A DNA stretch of 64,000 nt from a virus (IMGVR_UViG_3300020465_000009:1-64000), one strand, 5' to 3'; positions 1 through 8,874 are shown, counted from the stretch's first letter. Notes: generated by a model not told the origin, from the sequence alone. Made by a program: numbers and translations.

Positions 1-293
1 TCTGCATATCTTATTCTTAGTGTGTGAATCTGTCCAACCGGACCAGTCATTGGTTGTACACCAACGATCTCGTTCGCGATAACAGTAGGCATAACCCTAC
101 GTATTACTGGAAGAATCACTCTGTTTAGAGTAGCAACATTACCGGCACTAGTTGCACCAGCAGTGGCTTGTTCTGACAAATACTTTTTAGTATTTTCAAG
201 AACAACATCCATTGTTTTTTTCTTGTTGCCTTCTAAACCTTCAGTTAGGGCCTGTTTTGTTTCGCCCCATTTAGATTCAAATAGTTCTGACAT
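1..293 (-). CDS. 23: Major capsid protein gp23, N-terminal part (cut by window edge)
   Basis: This is the first 97 residues of the major head subunit, which forms the hexameric shell of T4-like capsids. It reads leftward from ATG at 291-293 (MSELFESKWGE) and runs off the window. The segment near the edge, with VGVQPMTGPVGQIHTLRIRYA, matches the conserved gp23 stretch after the prohead cleavage region. It lies directly downstream of scaffold and protease genes on the same strand, which is the T4 order 21-22-23. In T4, gp21 removes the N-terminal part of gp23 during maturation, and this N-terminus is presumably a similar propeptide. Identification is confident despite truncation. Confidence 0.93.
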   Translation of the reverse strand, partial: MSELFESKWGETKQALTEGLEGNKKKTMDVVLENTKKYLSEQATAGATSAGNVATLNRVILPVIRRVMPTVIANEIVGVQPMTGPVGQIHTLRIRYA

Positions 294-317
294 TTGAATA
301 TTCCCCTTTTAGTTTAG

Positions 318-1388
318 TTAATTGTTAAGTCCCGCTAATTTACGAAACTCCACCATTTCAGCATCTTCTCTCGTACCTCTGTCACCTTTTGCTTCAGAAA
401 TAATTTTCTTCTGTGTAGCAATTGGTTGTTCAGCCATTACGTGAGGCAGATACTTGTCGAATGAAGCCTGTAAGTTGTCTGTTTGAACTGATTCTAACAG
501 TTGACTCATAACTTCACCCTTCTCTTTGCCCAATGGTTTGAGCATTTCAGCCATCTTTTCCTTGCGTTCCATCAAGTCTGCTTGTCTTTTGGACTCAGCA
601 TCTTTTGACTCAATCACCGCTTGTTTTTCTTCGACAGCCTTCTCAGCGTCTTTTAATTTAAGTGCAGTTTCATCCACAACTTTCATTAACTTCGCAGTCT
701 CAGATTTCTCATTTAAGTAAGAATTCTGGTACTCAGAAGCAAACGCTTCGAATATTTTCTTACCAAAGTTGACAGTTCTTGCCGTTGTAATATCTTCCTT
801 AAGAGATTTCAACTCTTCAGAAAGTTTTTTGTTAACAGCATTCTCTACAACTTTAGCAGATTTTGTTATGAAAGCCTCTTTCATCTTAGCCATTTGTTTT
901 TTGGCTTCGGCTACTAGTTTGACTTTCGTTTCCACAACGCCTTTTTTGTCTTCATGGAATTCTTTAATTTCTTTTGCAAGAGCCTTTACTACAAACTCTT
1001 CCATTTTCTTAAAGTTTTCATGAACACCTTTTCTGTCGCTGTGCAGTTCTGTTAACTCTTCTGAAAGTTTCTTCATGATAAACTCTTGAAGTTTTTCAGA
1101 ATGTTTGCCTACATTTTCTTTGTAAGCAATTTTTTCTTGTGCAAGTGCTTTTCTGTCTTCAACAAATTTTGTGATTTCCTCAGATAATTTCTCAGTCATC
1201 ATTTTGTCGATAGCCTCGATCATGTTGCTTTTGTCGTGTTCGTATCTTTTAGCAAACTCTTCTCTCAACTCAGCACCTACAGTTTCTCTGTTTTCTTTTA
1301 CTTTTGAATCCCATGCTTCAGCGATAGCCTTTTGAGTATCTTCTGATATTGCACCTGATTCAACTAGTTTTGATATTGCATCAATCAT
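318..1388 (-). CDS. 22: Prohead scaffolding core protein gp22
   Basis: 356 residues, almost entirely charged helix with long Lys/Glu-rich heptad-like stretches and no cysteine, as expected of the internal scaffold around which gp23 assembles before gp21 digests it. The N-terminus (MIDAISKLVESGAISEDTQ) resembles gp22 proteins of marine T4-like phages. It sits between the protease and the major capsid gene. Its start ATG overlaps the last base of the protease reading frame, which suggests translational coupling. It is longer than T4 gp22 (about 270 residues), with repeated blocks of the type KLSEEL-x-x-L/F-x-x-D-R/K that suggest internal duplication. Function is assigned from composition and synteny. 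Confidence 0.88.
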   Translation of the reverse strand: MIDAISKLVESGAISEDTQKAIAEAWDSKVKENRETVGAELREEFAKRYEHDKSNMIEAIDKMMTEKLSEEITKFVEDRKALAQEKIAYKENVGKHSEKLQEFIMKKLSEELTELHSDRKGVHENFKKMEEFVVKALAKEIKEFHEDKKGVVETKVKLVAEAKKQMAKMKEAFITKSAKVVENAVNKKLSEELKSLKEDITTARTVNFGKKIFEAFASEYQNSYLNEKSETAKLMKVVDETALKLKDAEKAVEEKQAVIESKDAESKRQADLMERKEKMAEMLKPLGKEKGEVMSQLLESVQTDNLQASFDKYLPHVMAEQPIATQKKIISEAKGDRGTREDAEMVEFRKLAGLNN

Positions 1389-2017
1389 TATTTTAGGTCC
1401 TTTATTATGTTAGTTAACGCATCTTTCAGATGCTTTTGTGCTCTTTTGTCATTTCTCACTTCTTCCGCCAGACCCTTTGCTCTCAATCCACCTCTTGTGT
1501 TTAGCAAGTGTTCGTAAATTGGCGTTGGGTAAGCACCTGGGGCCGAAGGTTGGGCCACAACATCAACGGTAATGATCTCAAAGTCTGAAACTTCGCCGCT
1601 TCCGTACTCGGAAATATTTCCGCTACCTCTACTAGAAACGCCTAGTTTCACACCTGATTCCAACATCGTTTTGACAAGTTGACCCATCGGTGTTGGCAAA
1701 ATTTTCATTTTGCCGTATCCATTTGGACCGTCCATCCACATCTCAGTAATCATGTGAGACACTCGGTCCAAATTAATTTTTAAATCGTCTGGATGATCTA
1801 CTTCACCTAATACAGAATAACCTGAACTTATTTGGTCATTAAGTGTTTTAACTGCTTTGCCAATTTCGTTTACTGGGTAAACTCTTTGGTTAGCATTTTT
1901 AATTCCACCTTGAATACAGATCCCTTTCATGTACAAGTCCTTGCCGTTGTCGCCTTCGTGCAAGATCTGTACTCTAGCCTGATCGTAAGTTAGATGTTCT
2001 CTAAGGTATAGTGACAT
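1388..2017 (-). CDS. 21: Prohead core protease gp21
   Basis: 209 residues, the size of T4 gp21, the serine protease (MEROPS family S77) that matures the prohead by cutting scaffold, core and capsid proteins. The catalytic region is visible: a histidine in GEVDHP near residue 73, and a serine in the GVSSRGSG block near residue 128. The conserved C-terminal block DFEIITVDVVAQPSAPGA follows. The last ~35 residues are basic and may be a removable tail. The gene lies upstream of the scaffold with a one-base overlap, the standard head-operon arrangement. Confidence 0.92.
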   Translation of the reverse strand: MSLYLREHLTYDQARVQILHEGDNGKDLYMKGICIQGGIKNANQRVYPVNEIGKAVKTLNDQISSGYSVLGEVDHPDDLKINLDRVSHMITEMWMDGPNGYGKMKILPTPMGQLVKTMLESGVKLGVSSRGSGNISEYGSGEVSDFEIITVDVVAQPSAPGAYPTPIYEHLLNTRGGLRAKGLAEEVRNDKRAQKHLKDALTNIIKDLK

Positions 2018-2042
2018 TCAAACTCTCCAATGTTCAGTTCAA

Positions 2043-3014
2043 TTACGCTTTCGCGTTAACTGGACTCTTTGCTGATTTATCTGAATGATCCGCTTTGTCC
2101 GCCTTCATCTCTTTTTTGTAAGATGTTGACTTATCTTTTGCTGGAGTATTCTCGAAATCACCACTCATTTTTTGTGCTGTTGGAGCCGGTCTTCCTTTTT
2201 CTTCTGCTCCGCCTTTAGCGATATTATGTGTTGAACCGCCTGCACTCTTAACTTTTGAGTTTACTGGTGACGTTTTCGAATCAGCATGGTCGGCTGTGTC
2301 CGCTGACTTTTGGATTTTGTATTCTTTTACAGTTTCCTTAGTCGCTTCTTTGCCTTCCATTGGTACTGGTGCAGTTTCTGGCGCTGGTTGTTCAATTGGA
2401 GCCTCTAGTGACTCTTCTTTGTCTTCATCGCCTTTGTCTGCCATCATTTTTTCGAATTCTGCTTTTAATTCATCCAAAGCATCTTCCAAATCAACTACTC
2501 TGTCTTCCATGTCTTCTGGCTCTTTATCACCATCTGCATCCATGTCCATATCTTTTTCCATGTCATCAGCGGCTTTATCGCCCATTTCTTCCTCATCAGC
2601 AGAGATGTCTTTGATTAATTCATCAGTAGCATCGCCACCAACTTCTTCAATTGACTCTTCTTCTGTTTTTTCTGATTCGTCAGTAACTTCTTCTTTTGAA
2701 GTTTCTTCGACAGTTTCGTCTTCTTTAGATTCTTCTGAAGTTTCTTTAACTTCTTCGTCTTTAGCAGTTTCTTCTACTTTTTCTTCAGCAGTTTCTTCTA
2801 CTTTTTCTTCTGACGCTTCAGTCTCTTTAACTTCTTCTTTTGCTTCGTCTTTGTTTTCTTCTTTAGCCTCTGAAGTTGGTACTTCTTCTGCTAAACTTTC
2901 GTAGATGTCTCTTGATTTTTCAACTACGATTTCGTGGAACAGTTGTTCCGCTTTGTCGTTCTCTTCGTTGATTAGTAATTCTAATAACGATTCGAATTTA
3001 TTTTCTTTTGTCAT
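2043..3014 (-). CDS. Acidic prohead core protein, gp67-like (expanded)
   Basis: 323 residues in two parts. The first ~40 residues form an amphipathic helix (LLELLINEENDKAEQLFHEI then VEKSRDIYESLAEE), resembling the N-terminus of T4 gp67, whose similar helix is followed by a run of Asp/Glu. The next ~150 residues are Glu/Lys/Thr/Ser low complexity with repeated EETAEEKVEET-type units, and the tail (KMSGDFENTPAKDKSTSYKKEM) is basic. T4 gp67 is only 80 residues and lies between genes 20 and 21, as this gene does. The role as a processed core component is inferred from position and N-terminal resemblance. The long insertion has no recognisable fold. Confidence 0.6.
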   Translation of the reverse strand: MTKENKFESLLELLINEENDKAEQLFHEIVVEKSRDIYESLAEEVPTSEAKEENKDEAKEEVKETEASEEKVEETAEEKVEETAKDEEVKETSEESKEDETVEETSKEEVTDESEKTEEESIEEVGGDATDELIKDISADEEEMGDKAADDMEKDMDMDADGDKEPEDMEDRVVDLEDALDELKAEFEKMMADKGDEDKEESLEAPIEQPAPETAPVPMEGKEATKETVKEYKIQKSADTADHADSKTSPVNSKVKSAGGSTHNIAKGGAEEKGRPAPTAQKMSGDFENTPAKDKSTSYKKEMKADKADHSDKSAKSPVNAKA

Positions 3015-3114
3015 TACACGTGCTCCTTAATATTGGCAAGTTTTGTACTTATAAGTGTTTATATTTACTATCTTTATGCAAATATACGGAGATATATGAC
3101 AAAAAAGGGTATTT

Positions 3115-3744
3115 TTAGGTTGGTCGTTGTGTTAGTTTGAACAGTTCAACGAACTCTTTGGTGTTCATGTGGCCTAAATTTTCATTCCATTCGAGGTCTT
3201 TTGGCTTGAATGCACCTTCGGGACACACTCTATAGAACTTTATTTCCTTGAAATCGGCTAGGCAACGTTTGGTTTGATTCATCCAATTGCCATAAAAAGT
3301 TGCTTCGTCGGTACGTTTTTTGTAGTTTCTTGTGTCGCCAAATATGTTATTGAGTTTTGCCGCTTTTGTATTTGGGTTGATCACGTGTCCTTGATAGTCA
3401 AAACCCAGTATATAAATGTGTTTGAATCCTTTTTCACAGGCCATTCTGAGAGCAGTTGGACCAGAACTCCAGCCAAGACTTGGTTGAAACCATTGAACGT
3501 GGTTCAGTATTGTGGGATTTTTGTTGTATTGTGCATTGAAGTTGCTCCAAACCTGATTGTTTTGCATATAATCAGATTCTGCAATCTCGTTTATCATTTT
3601 TGGATCAACGGCAATTAGATAATCAGGACGTTCTGTTCTGTAAACGGCGTTACAGGCAAACACCGTGCCGTGTTTCTTAAGATCTTCAATGGCGATACCC
3701 TTACGTGATTCACCGTTGCCTAATACAAATGCTGTTGTTGACAT
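3115..3744 (-). CDS. Rossmann-like GNGxS protein (sialyltransferase/DUF115-like)
   Basis: 209 residues. The N-terminus has a nucleotide-binding-like loop, FVLGNGESRKGI, followed by VFACNAVYR and PDYLIAVDP. This GNG-x-S ... CN ... D pattern is seen in GT42 sialyltransferases (GNGPSL, RCN) and in DUF115/MptE-like proteins. A conserved middle part, SSGPTALRMACEKGFKHIYI then GFDYQG, fits the second half of such a fold. Partner and substrate are unknown. It lies between the core protein gene and a small gene in the head operon, overlapping the latter by one base, so it is probably made late with capsid proteins. A role in modifying virion proteins is possible but untested. Confidence 0.5.
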   Translation of the reverse strand: MSTTAFVLGNGESRKGIAIEDLKKHGTVFACNAVYRTERPDYLIAVDPKMINEIAESDYMQNNQVWSNFNAQYNKNPTILNHVQWFQPSLGWSSGPTALRMACEKGFKHIYILGFDYQGHVINPNTKAAKLNNIFGDTRNYKKRTDEATFYGNWMNQTKRCLADFKEIKFYRVCPEGAFKPKDLEWNENLGHMNTKEFVELFKLTQRPT

Positions 3745-3986
3745 TATAACTCTAAGTTATCGTCTTGTGCAGGTTGTCCGTACATCTTTTGGACAAATTT
3801 TGATTCTTCCTTTTGCTGTGCATCGTGGGCCTCTGATGCTAATCTCATTGAATTAATGTCTTTGAGTGTAAGACGTGTTTTTCTTGTGTCTGCTTTATCT
3901 AAAACAGATATATCGTTTTCAGGCTCATAGGTTTTATCCTGTTTTGCGCCTTCTTCGTCGTATGTAAAGAACTCAAATAGTTTCAT
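3744..3986 (-). CDS. Small conserved head-operon protein of unknown function
   Basis: 80 residues, hydrophilic, with no cysteine and no membrane segment. It begins MKLFEFFTYDEEGAKQ, has a central basic helix (TRKTRLTLKDINSMRLASEA) and ends in an acidic NLEL. It lies 14 bases downstream of the portal gene and its stop overlaps the start of the next gene, so it is part of the head operon. Its place corresponds to T4 genes 67/68, which encode small prohead core proteins, but no sequence resemblance to gp68 can be claimed. It could be a second core component. Confidence 0.6.
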   Translation of the reverse strand: MKLFEFFTYDEEGAKQDKTYEPENDISVLDKADTRKTRLTLKDINSMRLASEAHDAQQKEESKFVQKMYGQPAQDDNLEL

Positions 3987-4000
3987 ACTCGTATTTAATC

Positions 4001-5734
4001 CTAAACTTGGCCTCCGCCGCCGGTACCACCCGGTGCTGTTCCACCGCCTCCTGGTGTTTGTCCAGGTGCTCCTGGGCCACCTTGATCTGGATTAGGTACT
4101 TCAGGGTCAGCAGTTGGTTCTGCAAATTGGTCTAAATCACCCGATATTCCTGATTGTGTAACTCCGCCGGAACGTAATTGTTGATTTTTAGTTTGTTTTT
4201 TCTTAGGAACTGCATTTTCTTCTGCCCATAAATCAGAGTTCTGAGCCATTTCTTCTTCAGTAAGTCCAAGATATCTTTTTAACGCAAATCTTTTCGAAAT
4301 ATATGGAAGTTCTTGTATCTGTGCAAACGTTCCTATTCTAACTTGATCCATCTCTGTTTGTCTGTATTGTGCAAAGTTTTGTGGTGGATTAAGTTTTAGA
4401 TCAAAAACCGAATTGTCTATGTTGTAACCATGCTTTTTAATATAAAGTTTAAACTCTTGATCAAATGTTGGATTTAAAAGAGACTGTAATCTCGCACAGT
4501 ACTTGTTGAATCTTAATTCTTGTATGTAAGCAGTACCTACTCTACCGTCATTGTACTGTTGCTGTCCATCATCTGGACCAGTCGGCAAGTACGAACTTGG
4601 TATTCTCAAACCTCTGAACAATTTGTTTGTAAAGAATTTAAGATCGTCTATCTCACCTAAGTTTGTACCACCCGGTAGTGTATCAACTTTAGATCCTCTT
4701 CCTTCTGCTGTTTGCGGAAAGAAGTAATCCTCATTAATGCTCATAGGGTTATATGTTGCATCAATATAGTTGACACCACCTGATGTGCTTGGAATTCTTC
4801 TTTGATTGATTTCGTTTTTCACTCTCTCAACGAATTGCATAGCCAAGTGTGTTGGCATATTACCTACGTCGATATAAAATACTCTTCTTTCAGGTGCTCT
4901 TTGAACCCTGTAAATGATAATTGCGTCTTCTAATAATTCTTTTTGTTTGTAAACTTTGAAAACTTGTTCTAATACTGATTGTCCAAACGGAAATAAGTTG
5001 TCTAATCCGTCTGACATTGACATATGTACAACGTGTTCGGCATTTATACTGTATTGATTCATTGTTCTGTAGAATCTTCCACCAGTCTGTCCACCAAATC
5101 CTGACATATTTGGAGATTGTCCTGCACCTGCATAACTTTGTGAGTATGCCGCAGTGCCTCCACCTGTTGTTCCTGCACCACCATAAGTTTGATTTGGTGT
5201 TATTGCAGTTGCACTTAATCTTTGTAGGTTTGGATTAATATCTCTTATAACATATTGTTCGGGTGTTTTTCCCTCGGATTCATTTACAACAATTCTATCT
5301 ACTTTTGCGTTGTCTATGTACAACCATTTCAATGTTTCTGGATCTCTCACAAAGAAACAATCGCCATACTTCAATGCATTCCTGAATATTCTAAAAATTC
5401 TTTTTTGTAATTTGTTTGTTTTTGTCCACTGCTGAAGTGCTTTCTTTAAAAGTTTTACTTCATGTTCAGTAGTTTCGTCTTTGAAAACTAAATCAAACGG
5501 TGTGCTGTTTTCTTGATTTTGTTGTGTAGAAAATTCTGCAAGTATATCAAGTGCCGCATTGATTTCACTGTCTGAATCCATTTGATCATACTGAAAATAT
5601 CTCTGTATCCTGTTTGGATGTCCTGTGTAAACATCTGGCAGATATGAACTGTAATTTCTTTTCGCGAAATTCGGAACTTTCTCTCCGGATAAAGGAGACA
5701 AGTTTGCGTCTTTAAAGTATTTTTTCCAAGCCAT
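4001..5734 (-). CDS. 20: Portal vertex protein gp20
   Basis: 577 residues, close to T4 gp20 (524). This is the dodecameric portal that starts head assembly and passes DNA. Recognisable conserved blocks include YQYDQMDSDSEINAALDILAEFST near residue 50, FRNALKYGDCFFVRD, a long stretch IIYRVQRAPERRVFYIDVGN near residue 280, and RVGTAYIQELRFNKYCARLQ near 415. The C-terminus is unusual: about 40 residues of Pro/Gly-rich low complexity (GGPGAPGQTPGGGGTAPGG) not present in T4. There is also a Gly/Ser/Tyr-rich loop near residues 185-215. It is preceded by the tape measure gene on the same strand with a 39-base gap. Confidence 0.95.
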   Translation of the reverse strand: MAWKKYFKDANLSPLSGEKVPNFAKRNYSSYLPDVYTGHPNRIQRYFQYDQMDSDSEINAALDILAEFSTQQNQENSTPFDLVFKDETTEHEVKLLKKALQQWTKTNKLQKRIFRIFRNALKYGDCFFVRDPETLKWLYIDNAKVDRIVVNESEGKTPEQYVIRDINPNLQRLSATAITPNQTYGGAGTTGGGTAAYSQSYAGAGQSPNMSGFGGQTGGRFYRTMNQYSINAEHVVHMSMSDGLDNLFPFGQSVLEQVFKVYKQKELLEDAIIIYRVQRAPERRVFYIDVGNMPTHLAMQFVERVKNEINQRRIPSTSGGVNYIDATYNPMSINEDYFFPQTAEGRGSKVDTLPGGTNLGEIDDLKFFTNKLFRGLRIPSSYLPTGPDDGQQQYNDGRVGTAYIQELRFNKYCARLQSLLNPTFDQEFKLYIKKHGYNIDNSVFDLKLNPPQNFAQYRQTEMDQVRIGTFAQIQELPYISKRFALKRYLGLTEEEMAQNSDLWAEENAVPKKKQTKNQQLRSGGVTQSGISGDLDQFAEPTADPEVPNPDQGGPGAPGQTPGGGGTAPGGTGGGGQV

Positions 5735-5773
5735 ATCTAATTTTACACTTTTCTTTTAACAATAGCAACCATA

Positions 5774-7939
5774 TTATGCCATTAAAGCACCACCTGTTGA
5801 TGCCCTCGTAAATTTTGCGGTATTTTCTGTTGCCCTACGAGTACGGTCATTAATGCCTACAAGCATATTTACACTTGCTAACAACTCTTTTATGTTTTTA
5901 TTCGTTGCCTCTGACTGGTTTACCATGGATATTAAACTATTTTCCATACGGTCGGTATTGAATATTGATTGAAGATCTGTGTTGGCTGTGATCGCACTGC
6001 TCTTGCCAGGCATAACCAATTCAGGTCCACGTTCTCCTACCAAGTATGGAGTGTTCGCGGCCATATTGCCACCAAACTGTTTGGCCCCTAATGCTCCACC
6101 GGCCTGTGTACCTAGTCCAAATCCTACAGCGGCTCCAACCGGTCCACCAACTGCGAATCCTAACAGTGCACCTAGTATACCACCACCTAATCCAAATTTT
6201 CCTTGTCGCTTTTTGTCCGGATCATCACTGGCCAAGTCTGTTGCCACATCTGCTCCACCAAGTAATGCTCCTAGTAGTGGTAATCGTCTCAATGCATTTT
6301 TTCCGAAATTTGCAACTTTTCCTAATTTTGATACTTTGCCTTTTTTGCTTCCGCCTCCGCCAAAGAAACCACCGCCGCCACCCATACCACCGGCCGCTCT
6401 TATTCCTGCCGCGGTACCTAGTGAAACAATAGTGACCTGCTTCGCGAAGTCTAATAATAAAGTACCAGCAAGGGCCGTCGTTAATGCCGCGGCCATTATT
6501 TGTGGATTGTTAATGGCAAAATCTGCTATGCTTAATATTTTAGGAGTAAGGGTCTCAATAAACGTTACAAGTCCTCCTAGTTTTGGACCAAATGCTTGTA
6601 ATAGTCCTGTTTCTATGAGTTGGAATTGTGCTGATAATCTTTTGAACGCATCTTCGAATAGTGTTAAAGTCTGTGTGAGGCCTGATGAGTCTTTCTTAGC
6701 CTGTTCTCTATTTTTTTCTTCTAAATCTATTTGTCTGTTTCCTAGATCAATTACAGCACCTTGTACATTCAAAAGATCTACAACACCTTTTGAAGTGATT
6801 GCTGAAAATCTTTCACCACTCTTTTTGGCAAGTGCTATTGCCTGTTCTAATGCCTGTTCTTGTGTAATACTTCCATTGATTAAGGCTTGTATTACAGGTT
6901 GGATACCTCTTATGTTGATCGCTAGTTTCTGTGCTTCTGGTGTGATCGCTCTACCACCGTTGGCAATCAAATCTTGGAAGCCTGTTGCCAGTTGTGGAGA
7001 AAGTTTTGTAATGGTTCCTGCAAACCCTTCAAGTCTCTGCCTTGTTTCGTCAGTTTGCATTGTCAAGAATGCTTGGAATCTTTCGTTGGACCTTGCCATT
7101 TCAATCCCATCCATTACTTGATCTCTTTGTAATCCTGTAACTTTTGCCAACCCGTCTAATGCTTTTGCAAAGTTCATTGAACTTTGTATTCTTTGTTGGG
7201 CAGTCATGTTTTCCAATGTTCCGGCTCTTCTTGCTCCTTCTAAGTTTGTAAGCATTGTCTCGTTGATTTCGTCAACTGTGAAACCTAGTGGTGCAAGTGT
7301 TTGTATTCCAAATTTTCTGAAGTCGTTTGCAAGTCTACCAAATTGTTTTGCCCCTTCAGACGTTGTCCCAAACATTGCCGCTAACTGTTCTGAATTCTGT
7401 TTTACTAAATTTGCGAAATCATCCAATGGTAATCCTGCTTGGTTGGCCGCAATCCTCATATCGATAATGCTTTGACCAAACGATGCACCTGATTGTGCTA
7501 GTCCTCTAAATGTTTCTATGCTGACGTCTAATCTATTTCCAAGGAAGCCAAGTAGGTCACCTGTTCTACCAAGTCCTTTGAAATTGTCTGATAAAGCACT
7601 GATACTGCCTTCACCCTTGAAGGCCGCTTTTGCCAAACCAAATACTGCGTCACCGGTTTTCTTGAAACCACTTGCTAAAACCTCAGAAGCCTTTATCAAC
7701 TTTTCAGTTGAACTTATTTGGTCATCTATCTGCTTGAGTTGTGCTTTCTCTAGTTCGCCTATTTCTTTTTTCTTGAGAACCTGTACTTTTAGGTATTTGA
7801 GTTCACGGAGTTTAAGTTCCATGGCGTCTTTGTTAGTTTTCGCCTCTTTTAGGCGATCGTTGTATAACCTTTGTCGAGCCTCCCTTAACTTGGGATCATC
7901 AATTACCGATTCTAACAGTTCTTTTATTTCGTTGTCCAT
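5774..7939 (-). CDS. Predicted tail tape measure protein
   Basis: 721 residues. The N-terminal ~100 residues are coiled coil. The middle is helical, with repeated hydrophobic heptads. Two glycine/alanine-rich membrane-like segments occur near residues 480-500 and 585-625. The C-terminus carries NTPYLVGERGPELVMPG near residue 635, a motif found near the end of many phage tape measure proteins. The family sets tail length and enters the host envelope during DNA injection. T4 gp29 (590 residues) plays this role, though no residue-level match to gp29 is claimed. It is the first gene of the leftward head operon and faces the divergent gp26 and small chaperone-like gene. Tape measure genes usually sit beside tail assembly chaperone genes, which supports both assignments. 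Confidence 0.72.
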   Translation of the reverse strand: MDNEIKELLESVIDDPKLREARQRLYNDRLKEAKTNKDAMELKLRELKYLKVQVLKKKEIGELEKAQLKQIDDQISSTEKLIKASEVLASGFKKTGDAVFGLAKAAFKGEGSISALSDNFKGLGRTGDLLGFLGNRLDVSIETFRGLAQSGASFGQSIIDMRIAANQAGLPLDDFANLVKQNSEQLAAMFGTTSEGAKQFGRLANDFRKFGIQTLAPLGFTVDEINETMLTNLEGARRAGTLENMTAQQRIQSSMNFAKALDGLAKVTGLQRDQVMDGIEMARSNERFQAFLTMQTDETRQRLEGFAGTITKLSPQLATGFQDLIANGGRAITPEAQKLAINIRGIQPVIQALINGSITQEQALEQAIALAKKSGERFSAITSKGVVDLLNVQGAVIDLGNRQIDLEEKNREQAKKDSSGLTQTLTLFEDAFKRLSAQFQLIETGLLQAFGPKLGGLVTFIETLTPKILSIADFAINNPQIMAAALTTALAGTLLLDFAKQVTIVSLGTAAGIRAAGGMGGGGGFFGGGGSKKGKVSKLGKVANFGKNALRRLPLLGALLGGADVATDLASDDPDKKRQGKFGLGGGILGALLGFAVGGPVGAAVGFGLGTQAGGALGAKQFGGNMAANTPYLVGERGPELVMPGKSSAITANTDLQSIFNTDRMENSLISMVNQSEATNKNIKELLASVNMLVGINDRTRRATENTAKFTRASTGGALMA

Positions 7940-7967
7940 GCTTTATTATTACCCCATTATATACGCA

Positions 7968-7975
7968 TATAAATA
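7968..7975 (+). promoter_or_regulatory. T4-type late promoter for gp26 operon
   Basis: Exact TATAAATA, the octamer recognised by the gp55-type late sigma factor, lies 36 bases before the gp26 start. Initiation would fall near 7981. The preceding bases ATACGCATAT recur just before the promoter of gp6 (22680-22689). Confidence 0.72.
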
Positions 7976-8001
7976 TTGACATACATACACTTGTATAGTA
8001 C

Positions 8002-8009
8002 TATTTATA
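8002..8009 (-). promoter_or_regulatory. T4-type late promoter for tape measure/head operon
   Basis: TATTTATA on the plus strand is TATAAATA on the minus strand. Leftward transcription would start near 7996, giving a leader of about 57 bases before the tape measure ATG at 7939. It faces the rightward promoter at 7968-7975, so the two transcripts would overlap at their 5' ends. Confidence 0.65.
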
Positions 8010-8010
8010 G

Positions 8011-8874
8011 ATGGAAAAAATGACAGAAAATACCAACCCGTTACACAAATACTTTAGGACTCCTAGTATATATGTGTCACTACCATGTGGGGCAACATAT
8101 GACCCGAAAGTGTTAGAGATGCCTCAGTCAGGAGAAATAGGTGTTATGCCTATGACTGCCAAGGACGAGATCATATTTAAAACACCTGACGCATTGATGA
8201 ACGGACAGGGTGTAGTGGATGTGATACAGAGTTGTATTCCGGCAATCAAAGATGCATGGCAACTTAAAAATTATGACCTTGACACAGTATTGATTGCGAT
8301 CAGAATAGCAACTTATGGCGAAATGATGGACATGAATTACACTGTGCCTGGTACGTCAGTCAAAGTGGATCACAGTTTGAACTTGCCTGCACTATTAGAA
8401 AATATTAAAAGTGTTAGAATTGAAGACACAATCACATTGAAAGATGGATTAAAAATTACAGTTGAGCCGTTGGTGTACAAAGACATCACACAGACAGCAT
8501 TGACAACTTTCCAACAACAGAAGATGTTTAGCCAGGTAAGCAACTCGCAGGCACCTGATGTTGAGAAGACTAAAAAATTTAATGAAGCATTCAATCACTT
8601 GAATGAACTGACAACAGAGTTGATGATGAAAAACATCAGCAAGATCACAATACCGGATGGCACAGTCGTTGAAGACAAGACACAGATCAAACAATTTATT
8701 GAGAACGCAAACGCAGTCATGGTAAATGAAATCACAGAAAAACTTGCTGACATAAGATCACAGGGATCTGTTAAACCATTAAAAATGAAAGCAACCGAGG
8801 AGCAGATCAAGATAGGTGCACCTGCCAACTACGATGTTCCTATTACATTTGATACTGCAAATTTTTTCGTATAA
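8011..8874 (+). CDS. 26: Baseplate hub subunit gp26-like
   Basis: 287 residues. The pattern NPLHKYFRTPSIYVSLP, then a conserved block MTAKDEIIFKTPDALMNGQG followed by VVDVIQSCIPAI near residues 55-80 and DTVLIAIRIATYGEMMDMNY near 95, is characteristic of the T4 baseplate protein family that includes gp26. In T4, gp26 acts in assembly of the central hub (T4 gp26 is 208 residues). The gene begins a rightward operon behind a late promoter. Near its 3' end a slippery A AAT TTT occurs nine bases before the stop codon, in the correct phase to fuse into the next frame. A tail assembly chaperone role like lambda G/GT is therefore a possible alternative reading. Confidence 0.75.
   Translation: MEKMTENTNPLHKYFRTPSIYVSLPCGATYDPKVLEMPQSGEIGVMPMTAKDEIIFKTPDALMNGQGVVDVIQSCIPAIKDAWQLKNYDLDTVLIAIRIATYGEMMDMNYTVPGTSVKVDHSLNLPALLENIKSVRIEDTITLKDGLKITVEPLVYKDITQTALTTFQQQKMFSQVSNSQAPDVEKTKKFNEAFNHLNELTTELMMKNISKITIPDGTVVEDKTQIKQFIENANAVMVNEITEKLADIRSQGSVKPLKMKATEEQIKIGAPANYDVPITFDTANFFV
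8859..8865 (+). other. Candidate -1 ribosomal frameshift site (A AAT TTT)
   Basis: The zero-frame codons read gcA AAT TTT ttc gta taa, so the heptamer fits X XXY YYZ. A -1 slip passes the gp26 stop at 8872-8874 and enters the frame of the next gene, giving a fusion of about 362 residues. A weak 5-bp stem (TGTCA/TGACA) lies about 18 bases downstream. Confidence 0.5.

Noticed and set aside
2296-2904. Plus-strand Ser-rich frame of about 200 codons
   Set aside because: Antisense of the Glu/Lys low-complexity region of the core protein gene; no start signals.
5979-7121. Plus-strand open frame of about 380 codons rich in Pro/Ser
   Set aside because: It is the antisense of the tape measure gene; composition is a reflection of Gly/Ala-rich codons and there is no ribosome site.
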